Below, piece after piece: positions 56,918 to 64,000 of a DNA stretch of 64,000 nt; the stretch's first letter is position 1; each line of letters begins with the position of its first letter. Location: positions 32,427 to 96,426 of the forward strand of contig JAGYNO010000002.1 of assembly GCA_018399955.1 (NCBI GenBank). The letters are read 5' to 3'. The notes under the pieces are model-generated. The model did no database searches, was not told where the DNA came from, and saw nothing but the letters and a program-made list of their open reading frames with translations. The DNA is from Halanaerobium sp. (lineage in GTDB: Bacteria; Bacillota; Halanaerobiia; Halanaerobiales; Halanaerobiaceae). Made by a program: the position numbers and the translations under genes.

Positions 56918-58706
56918 CTTTCAGCAGCTGTTTCTCAACCAGTTCCCGATAAAGCTGATTTTCCTTCATTAATTCCTGGTGAGTTCCAACTGCAGCCAGT
57001 CTGCCGGCTTCCATGACACCTATCCGCGCTGCTTTCTTTAATGTCGCAAAACGGTGGGCGATCATAAGCACGGTCCTTCCAGCAAGCAGCTCTTCCATGG
57101 CATCCTGAATCATATTTTCTGTATAGGCATCTACACTCGATGTTGCTTCATCTAAAATTAAAATATTAGGATCATTAATCAAAGCTCTTGCAAAGGAAAG
57201 CAGCTGTTTCTGGCCTCCAGAAAGCTTAACACCTCCCTCACCAACTTTAGTATGATAGCCTTTAGGCATATTTTTGATAAACTGATGGGCATTTATCTTT
57301 CTGCAGATCTCTATTACATCAGCTTCTGACAGCTCAGGATTGGGATAGCGAATATTCTCCAAGACCGTGCTGTCGAATAAAAATACATCCTGAGGGACAA
57401 CCGAAATATTTTGACGCAGAGAATTAAAAGCTATATCCTTGATATTTATACCGGATAACAGAATCTCTCCCTCATCTGCATCATATAATCTGCTCATAAG
57501 TTTAGCTGCGGTTGATTTGCCGGCACCTGTTGGACCAACAAGTGCAAAAACTTCCCCTGCATCGATTTTTAAATTCAAATCATCAATAACCTTCTCTTTA
57601 TCATAAGCAAAGGAAACTTTCTTAAAATCAATTTCAGCTTTAAAATTACTGGCAAGCTCTATTTTCTGCTTCGATTCCTGAAGGGTTTTTTCGATGGACA
57701 TAAAGTGATGAATTCTGTCCAGGGCTGCCCCTGCTGATTGATAAGTATTATAAACCTGACTTAAATCGGCTAAGGGGGCAAAAAACCTCCTAACATAACC
57801 CATAAAAGCAATGATAATTCCGATCGAAACCGCTCCAGTGATTACCAAATAACCACCATATGCTAAAACAACTGCTTCTCCCAATACTTTGCTTAATTCC
57901 ATGAGCGGAAAGAGCAGGGCAAAATAGGAAGCAGCTGCAAGATTGGCCTTTAAATTTTTCCAGCTTAACTTTTTAAATTCACCGGAGTTCTGGGCCTCTC
58001 TATTTAGAGCCTGGATAAGCCTGATTCCGGACAAGTTTTCCTCTACATCTGCATTCAGATCGGCCAGCCTTTCGCGTACATCACGATATGCATTCCTCAT
58101 TCTCTTCCCCAGAAACTTAACCGATAAAAAGGTAAAGGGAATTACTATAAAAGCTGCCAAAGCCAGTTTCATATCCAGCATCAGCATGATAACTACTATA
58201 CCGGTAACCGTAAAAAAATCATTCAATAAATGGATAAAGCCTGTGGAAAGGAGATCAGAGAGTGCATTGACATCATGAGTAACTGCTGACATGATATCTC
58301 CTGTATTTTCTTTACTGTAAAATCTGAGCGAAAGGCCCTGCAGATGTTTATAGAGATCTTCTCTGATCTCTCCGACTATCTGCTGGCCAATATAATTTGC
58401 AAGATATGTCTGATGATAGGAAAAGAACCAATAAACCCCATAAGATAATACAAGTAAGATGAAAATAATATTCAGTCCCTGCAGATCACCCTGAGCTATG
58501 TAGTTATCAACAGCAACCTTGGCCAAATAAGGTCCTGCCAGTGAAGCCGCACTTACCATCAGCATTGCAAGTACAGCCAGCACAATTTTCTTGTAATATT
58601 TTTTTAGATATGAAAATAAAAATTTAAATAGATGTTTATCTAAGCGTTTTAAGGAAAATTCCTCTTCTCCACCTGAAGTTATTCTTCTGCCGAATCCACC
58701 TCTCAT
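56898..58706 (-). CDS. ABC exporter half-transporter (MsbA/LmrA-like)
   Basis: TM domain plus GPTGAGKSTAAKLMSRLYD, LSGGQKQLLSFARAL, LILDEATSSVD. Confidence 0.93.
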   Translation of the reverse strand: MRGGFGRRITSGGEEEFSLKRLDKHLFKFLFSYLKKYYKKIVLAVLAMLMVSAASLAGPYLAKVAVDNYIAQGDLQGLNIIFILLVLSYGVYWFFSYHQTYLANYIGQQIVGEIREDLYKHLQGLSLRFYSKENTGDIMSAVTHDVNALSDLLSTGFIHLLNDFFTVTGIVVIMLMLDMKLALAAFIVIPFTFLSVKFLGKRMRNAYRDVRERLADLNADVEENLSGIRLIQALNREAQNSGEFKKLSWKNLKANLAAASYFALLFPLMELSKVLGEAVVLAYGGYLVITGAVSIGIIIAFMGYVRRFFAPLADLSQVYNTYQSAGAALDRIHHFMSIEKTLQESKQKIELASNFKAEIDFKKVSFAYDKEKVIDDLNLKIDAGEVFALVGPTGAGKSTAAKLMSRLYDADEGEILLSGINIKDIAFNSLRQNISVVPQDVFLFDSTVLENIRYPNPELSEADVIEICRKINAHQFIKNMPKGYHTKVGEGGVKLSGGQKQLLSFARALINDPNILILDEATSSVDAYTENMIQDAMEELLAGRTVLMIAHRFATLKKAARIGVMEAGRLAAVGTHQELMKENQLYRELVEKQLLKDGEIYG

Positions 58707-60514
58707 TTTAAATCACCTGCTTCCGCGTCATAATTTTTCCTGTCTGTTCTTCCTTCCCCAGCATCCGACACAGTTTCACTTTCAACAAAATTATGCTGCA
58801 GCTCAGCGAAAAATCCTTTTTTCTCCATCAATTCTTGATAGCCTCCTATTTCTATTATTTCTCCATCTTTAAGCACAATAATTTTATCGGCATTTTTCAC
58901 TGTCCAGAGTCGGTGAGCTATCACAAAAGTTGTTCTGTTTTCCATAATCTTATTTAAAGCAGCATTCATTTTCTGCTCTGTAGCTGCATCAACACTGGAA
59001 GTCGGTTCATCTAAAATCAAAATAGAGGGATCTGTTAAGAGTACCCTGGCCACGGCCAGCCTCTGCTTCTGTCCCCCTGATAATGTAACTCCTCTTTCTC
59101 CAACCGGAGTTTCATAACCCAATGGAAGTGATTCGATAAAATCAGCTATTTGAGCTGTTTGGGCAGCCTGTTTAATTTCTGCGATATCTGCTTCTGGTTT
59201 TCCATAAGAAACATTTTCTTTTATAGAAGCTGCAAATAAAAAAGTGTGCTGCATCACTATTCCGATCTGTGTTCGGAGGCTGGCTAAAGTTATTTTTTTA
59301 ATATCCTGTCCGTCGATCAATATTTCTCCCCGATCCGGATCATAAAAGCGGGGCAGCAGGTGGAGCAGGGTTGTTTTTCCTGCTCCGGTAGGTCCAACAA
59401 CAGCGGCTGTTTCTCCGACTTTAATCTCTAAATCGATATTATTTAATACTTCTTTCCCCTTTTGATAGGCAAAAGATACATTCTTATATTCTATATTCCC
59501 CTTAACATCTTTTAAAACTTGAGCCTGCTCAAGCTCTTTGACATCTGATTTTCTGTCCAGAACATTAAATATCCTCTCGGCCGAAGCAGCAGCCTGACTG
59601 CCAAAGCTGATCAGCATACCCGTCTGCCTGACAGGCCTGAGCAGCATCGAGATATAACTTATAAAAGCGGCAAGCATCCCCAGTGATATTTCCTGATTAA
59701 TTACCAGCCGGCCGCCATACCAGATAATCAGCGCTGTTCCCAATCCCATAAAGAAATTAACATAGGGCATCCAAAAAGCAGAAACCTTTGCTGCCTCAAG
59801 ATTTTTAGAGATGTATTTCATATTTTCTTTTTTAAATCTTTCTTCTTCAAATTCCTCTCTGCCGAATAGTTTGATTACTTCAATACCAAGAAAGTTCTCC
59901 CTCAAGAGATGAGTTAAAGCTGCAAATGATTTTCTTACCATTTTGAACATCGGCCGTACTCTCTTTGCATAAATATACATCCCAAAGATCATAAACGGCA
60001 GCATAAAAAGGTAAATCAAGGCCAACCTGTAGTTCCAGCTCATAATAATAACAAAAATACCGATGATGGTCAGCACATTTGAAGAAATATAGACACTGCC
60101 GCGGCTGAAAAACTGCCTCAGTGTATCTGCATCAGCAGTTAACCTTGACATCAAATCACCTGTCTGAGCACTATCAAAAAAAGAAAAAGAAAGTTTATTT
60201 AAATGATTAAAAAGTTCAACCCTTAAATCATGGATAATATTTTGAGCTATGTATTCTGATAAATAACTTTTTGCAAAATCAAAAATTCCCTTGATTAAAA
60301 CAGTCAAAATCATGAGAACTGCAATCAGCCAGAGCCTCTCTATCTCCCCCCTGATTATATAATTATCGATACCTTCTCTGATCAGGTATGGTGGCAGCAG
60401 CCCCATAATAGTTGAGGCGACAACTGCTCCAGAGGCAAATATCAGCTTTAATTTATGGTTTAAAGCATATGTGAAAAGTCTTCTTATGGTATGCTTACTT
60501 TTAGCCTGTTTCAT
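58703..60514 (-). CDS. ABC exporter half-transporter (partner of the adjacent gene)
   Basis: TM domain plus GPTGAGKTTLLHLLPRFYD, LSGGQKQRLAVARVL, LILDEPTSSVD. Confidence 0.93.
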   Translation of the reverse strand: MKQAKSKHTIRRLFTYALNHKLKLIFASGAVVASTIMGLLPPYLIREGIDNYIIRGEIERLWLIAVLMILTVLIKGIFDFAKSYLSEYIAQNIIHDLRVELFNHLNKLSFSFFDSAQTGDLMSRLTADADTLRQFFSRGSVYISSNVLTIIGIFVIIMSWNYRLALIYLFMLPFMIFGMYIYAKRVRPMFKMVRKSFAALTHLLRENFLGIEVIKLFGREEFEEERFKKENMKYISKNLEAAKVSAFWMPYVNFFMGLGTALIIWYGGRLVINQEISLGMLAAFISYISMLLRPVRQTGMLISFGSQAAASAERIFNVLDRKSDVKELEQAQVLKDVKGNIEYKNVSFAYQKGKEVLNNIDLEIKVGETAAVVGPTGAGKTTLLHLLPRFYDPDRGEILIDGQDIKKITLASLRTQIGIVMQHTFLFAASIKENVSYGKPEADIAEIKQAAQTAQIADFIESLPLGYETPVGERGVTLSGGQKQRLAVARVLLTDPSILILDEPTSSVDAATEQKMNAALNKIMENRTTFVIAHRLWTVKNADKIIVLKDGEIIEIGGYQELMEKKGFFAELQHNFVESETVSDAGEGRTDRKNYDAEAGDLK

Positions 60515-60656
60515 TTTATCTCCTTTCTTTTTTGCTTTTATTTTTTAATTAAGTAAATACTAAATTATATTATAACATACTAAATTAGAAAAGCAAAAAA
60601 AGACAGTCTTTTAGAAAAGATACTGCCTTTTTAAAACTCAAATATTTAATTCACAG

Positions 60657-61352
60657 CTATTTATGCCTTTTTATTAACTCTTTTCTAATTTGGGCAGGTG
60701 TGACTCCTCTTTCCACAAGCAGTACCAGCATATGATACACCAAATCCGCGCTTTCATTGATCAATTCTACTTCCGGCTCATTTTTAGCAGCTATAATTAC
60801 TTCTGCTGACTCTTCTCCTATTTTTTTAAGTATTTTATCTATACCCTTTTCAAAAAGATAAGTAGTATAAGACTCTTCTGGCATTTCTTCTTTTCGGCTT
60901 AAAATTAAATGATAAAGATCATCGATAACTTTTTTCTCTATAAAATCGGCCTCAATATTTTGAGCTTCAATTTCTTTCTCTTTCATTTTTGCTGCTTTTG
61001 CATCTGTATCCTCAGCAATTTTTCGGTAGAAGCAAGAAGTTTCACCTGTATGACAAGCCGGACCTGCCGGATCAACAAAAAAAAGTATTGTATCTTGATC
61101 ACAATCATAATAAATTTCTTTTATCTCCTGAGTATTACCTGAGGTTTCACCTTTATGCCATAATTCCTGACGAGAGCGGCTGTAAAAAACTGTCTCTTCT
61201 TTTTCTAAACTCAATTTAAGTGATTCTTCATTTACATAAGCCACCATCAGAATATCTTTAGTCACAGCATCCTGCACAACTGCAGGCATAAGTCCCTGTT
61301 CATTATATTTAAAATCAATATCTTCCAATTTATCAATAACTTCTAACACCAA
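60657..61352 (-). CDS. hisIE: Bifunctional phosphoribosyl-AMP cyclohydrolase/phosphoribosyl-ATP pyrophosphatase
   Basis: [49 protein letters not shown]-terminal pyrophosphohydrolase domain. Confidence 0.96.
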   Translation of the reverse strand: MVLEVIDKLEDIDFKYNEQGLMPAVVQDAVTKDILMVAYVNEESLKLSLEKEETVFYSRSRQELWHKGETSGNTQEIKEIYYDCDQDTILFFVDPAGPACHTGETSCFYRKIAEDTDAKAAKMKEKEIEAQNIEADFIEKKVIDDLYHLILSRKEEMPEESYTTYLFEKGIDKILKKIGEESAEVIIAAKNEPEVELINESADLVYHMLVLLVERGVTPAQIRKELIKRHK

Positions 61353-61418
61353 ACCACCTATCCTTTCTTAAACACCAACATTTATAATATCAAATATTAA
61401 GCAAAATTTAAACAATAT

Positions 61419-62201
61419 TTATTCTTCAGCTTCAATTCTGACCGGAATATTCTCTTTTTCCAACTCGGCTTTTACATCTTTAATAGCAATTTCTCCAAAA
61501 TGAAAAATAGAAGCTGCCAGAGCTGCATCTGCACCAGTTTTTTGAAAAACATCAATAAAATGTTTTATATTTCCAGCACCTCCTGAAGCTATAACAGGAA
61601 TGTTCACCGCTTCAGTAACTGCCTGCAGCATCTCTATATCAAACCCATCTTTTGTACCATCTTTATTAATACTTGTTAATAATATTTCGCCAGCACCGAG
61701 GTTTTCTAATTTTTTTACCCATTCAATCAGATCAATACCTGTTTCTTTGCTGCCGCCGCTGATAAAAATCTCCCAGCCTTCTCCATTATCTCTTTTTGCT
61801 GCATCTACTGCACCTACAATACATTGTGAGCCAAATTTGATAGCTCCCTCTTTGACAAGTGAAGGATTCCTGACAGCTGCAGAATTAACAGATACTTTAT
61901 CAGCACCAGAGCGCAAAATTAACTGCATATCTCCAACAGTCCTTATTCCCCCACCTACAGTAAGCGGAATAAAAACTTCTGCTGCAACTTTTTCTACGAG
62001 TTCAGCAAGTGTTTTTCTCTTTTCTTTAGTTGCTGTTATATCCAAAAAAACAAGCTCATCTGCACCAAGATCATTATACTCGCGGGCTGATTCAACCGGA
62101 TCACCTGCATCTATTAAATCTACAAAATTAACCCCTTTAACAACTCTACCATCTTTGATGTCAAGACAGGGAATTATTCTTTTTTTAAGCATTTTTATCA
62201 C
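61419..62201 (-). CDS. hisF: Imidazole glycerol phosphate synthase subunit HisF
   Basis: [31 protein letters not shown]. Confidence 0.98.
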   Translation of the reverse strand: MIKMLKKRIIPCLDIKDGRVVKGVNFVDLIDAGDPVESAREYNDLGADELVFLDITATKEKRKTLAELVEKVAAEVFIPLTVGGGIRTVGDMQLILRSGADKVSVNSAAVRNPSLVKEGAIKFGSQCIVGAVDAAKRDNGEGWEIFISGGSKETGIDLIEWVKKLENLGAGEILLTSINKDGTKDGFDIEMLQAVTEAVNIPVIASGGAGNIKHFIDVFQKTGADAALAASIFHFGEIAIKDVKAELEKENIPVRIEAEE

Positions 62202-62913
62202 CCAATTTCTTAATTAACTTTTCTAAATTAATTTTTTCCTGATAAATAGCCTGACCTGTAATTGCACCATAAAAGCCAAGCTCATCAAGTTTGACTAATT
62301 CTTCAGCAGAACTGATTCCTCCGGAGGCAATAATATTTAAATCTGTTTCTTTCTTCAATTTTTTCAAGCCTTCAAAATCGGGGCCAGCAAGCATCCCATC
62401 TCGAGCAATATCAGTATACAAGATGTATTTAACCCCAACCGCCTCGATTTCTTTTGCGAAATCCAGCATATCTTTGCTGCTCTCTTCTTTCCAGCCAGAA
62501 GCTGCAACCTTACCACCACGAGCATCTATACTTATCAGAATACTTTCAGCTCCAAATTCTTTTATAAATTCTCCGATCAAAGTTGGGTTTTTAAGGGCAA
62601 GAGTACCAATAATAACCCGCTCTACACCGAGGTCAAGAATTTTTAAAAGATCTGCCCTGCTTCTAATACCACCACCGGTTTGTATTTTCAAATCAGTATT
62701 TTCTGCAATTTTTTTAATAACCTTAAGATTCCTACTTTCACCAGCACATGCACCATCCAGATCAACCAAATGCAGCCACTCAGCACCCTGAGCTGAAAAT
62801 TCTTCAGCAATTTTGAGTGGATTTTTGCTGTAAACAGTTTTTTTAGCAAAATCACCCTGCTTTAATCTAACAACTTCCCCTTCTTTTAAATCAATTGCCG
62901 GCAGTACAATCAT
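62185..62913 (-). CDS. hisA: ProFAR isomerase
   Basis: [40 protein letters not shown]. Confidence 0.97.
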   Translation of the reverse strand: MIVLPAIDLKEGEVVRLKQGDFAKKTVYSKNPLKIAEEFSAQGAEWLHLVDLDGACAGESRNLKVIKKIAENTDLKIQTGGGIRSRADLLKILDLGVERVIIGTLALKNPTLIGEFIKEFGAESILISIDARGGKVAASGWKEESSKDMLDFAKEIEAVGVKYILYTDIARDGMLAGPDFEGLKKLKKETDLNIIASGGISSAEELVKLDELGFYGAITGQAIYQEKINLEKLIKKLGDKNA

Positions 62914-63519
62914 CTATAACAACTCCCTGAAATTTTCTAAAAGTTTAATACCATTATCTCCACTTTTTTCTGGATGAAACTGAAATCCGATTACATTATC
63001 CTTTTTTACAACAGCTGGTACTGTCGTTCCATAACCAACAACTGCCAGCACATCATCTGTCACTTTTTCCAGCTGATAGGAATGGACAAAATAGAAATGA
63101 GAATTTTCAGGTAAGCCTTTAAAAAGAGCGTCATTTTTTATTATTTCTAATTGATTCCAACCCATATGTGGAATTTTAAGATCTGTTTCCATTTTTACAA
63201 CATTCCCTTTAAGCAGGCCCAAACCTGCTGTCTTCTCATCTTCAAAGCCCCATTCAAAAAGCAGCTGCATCCCGAGGCAGATTCCCAAAAAGGGTTTACC
63301 AGTCTCTACAAATTTATTTATAAAATCTATAAAATTATGGCTTTTAAGTCTTTCTGCAGCTCCCGGAAAAGCACCAACACCTGGTAATACAAGCCCATCA
63401 TAGCTGTCTATTAATTCTAGATTACCTTCAGTTATGATTTCGACTTCTTCTCCAATATATTCTAAAGCTTTATAAATACTGTTCAGGTTTCCTGCCCCAT
63501 AATCAATCACTGCAATCAT
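62914..63519 (-). CDS. hisH: Imidazole glycerol phosphate synthase subunit HisH
   Basis: IAVIDYGAGNLNSIYKAL, LVLPGVGAFP, FLGICLGMQLLFE, GFQFHPEKSG. Confidence 0.97.
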   Translation of the reverse strand: MIAVIDYGAGNLNSIYKALEYIGEEVEIITEGNLELIDSYDGLVLPGVGAFPGAAERLKSHNFIDFINKFVETGKPFLGICLGMQLLFEWGFEDEKTAGLGLLKGNVVKMETDLKIPHMGWNQLEIIKNDALFKGLPENSHFYFVHSYQLEKVTDDVLAVVGYGTTVPAVVKKDNVIGFQFHPEKSGDNGIKLLENFRELL

Positions 63520-63978
63520 TTAGAGCACACCCTTTGTTGATGGTATTTTATCTGATTCAATTTTAACCGCTTTTTTAAGTGCTCTTGCAAGTGATTTAAA
63601 TACCGCTTCAATCTGATGGTGGCAGTTATCTCCATGTAAAATTTCAATGTGAAGTGTAATTCCCATGTTAAAGGCAAAGGCCCGCAGAAATTCCACCACC
63701 ATTTCTGAAGGGAAATCTCCTACCATTTCTCTCGTAAACGGCAGGTCATGGTAAAGATATGGTCTTCCGCTTATATCGACAACTGTTCTTACAAGTGTTT
63801 CATCAAGCGGCACCAGGGCATTACTAAATCTACTTATTCCTTTTTTATCACCCAGTGCTGAAGCAAATGCCTTTCCTAAAGCAATACCTGTGTCTTCAAT
63901 AGTATGATGTTCATCTACCTCCAGATCTCCTTTTACAGATATTTCAATATCAAAATTACCGTGTCTGGTTACCAAAGT
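63520..63978 (-). CDS. hisB: Imidazoleglycerol-phosphate dehydratase, missing its N-terminus at the window edge
   Basis: RHGNFDIEISVKGDLEVDEHHTIEDTGIALGKAF, CHHQIEAVFKSLARAL; the expected FFDHML segment is not encoded in the last 22 bases of the window. Confidence 0.85.
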   Translation of the reverse strand, partial: TLVTRHGNFDIEISVKGDLEVDEHHTIEDTGIALGKAFASALGDKKGISRFSNALVPLDETLVRTVVDISGRPYLYHDLPFTREMVGDFPSEMVVEFLRAFAFNMGITLHIEILHGDNCHHQIEAVFKSLARALKKAVKIESDKIPSTKGVL

Positions 63979-64000
63979 CTTTCATTGCTAATATATTATC

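Noticed and set aside
61600-62217. 205-aa plus-strand ORF antisense to hisF
   Set aside because: Long only because the opposite strand is a real gene; no recognisable domain.
62291-62791. 166-aa plus-strand ORF antisense to hisA
   Set aside because: Antisense shadow of hisA; no domain or ribosome binding signal noted.
1-64000. CRISPR arrays, tRNA or rRNA genes
   Set aside because: No regularly spaced repeats or tRNA/rRNA signatures were seen when reading the window.

Overview
The window is AT-rich, and its gene content suggests an anaerobic Firmicute of the Halanaerobiales type (inference only). Nearly all genes are on the minus strand. From left to right it contains: a partial threonine aldolase; azlDC; a peptide ABC operon with a class-I-glutamine-amidotransferase-like (C26) hydrolase; an XdhC / MolABC-like / ModE / MocA molybdenum cluster; a GH13 alpha-amylase; cspA; an anaerobic class III ribonucleotide reductase operon; znuABC; a giant tandem DUF445 protein with CorA; a PAS/GGDEF/HD-GYP protein; a CDF transporter; a double Feo iron locus with a DtxR-family regulator; a peptide ABC / AroM / DUF1177 / racemase / PucR cassette; the purDKEBCFMNH operon; a PQQ-type sugar dehydrogenase; an ArsR plus ABC-exporter pair; and hisBHA-F-IE. 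The most notable observations are as follows. (1) The class III RNR locus has a cobalamin riboswitch with terminator, NrdD interrupted by a 405-aa LAGLIDADG intein, and the glycyl-radical motif (RVVGY) missing from NrdD but encoded as a separate unannotated 45-aa ORF downstream of nrdG. (2) A tandem guanine plus PRPP-type (ykkC) riboswitch precedes purD. (3) Seven DnaA-box-like sites lie within about 145 bp in one intergenic region, away from any dnaA gene in the window. (4) A 9.1-kb peptide-transport/racemase cassette is bounded by two 69-bp near-identical direct repeats. (5) A plus-strand orphan small-RNA candidate lies beside one of those repeats. (6) There are palindromic DtxR-like and ModE-like operators. 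All calls come from reading the sequence; no database search was run.
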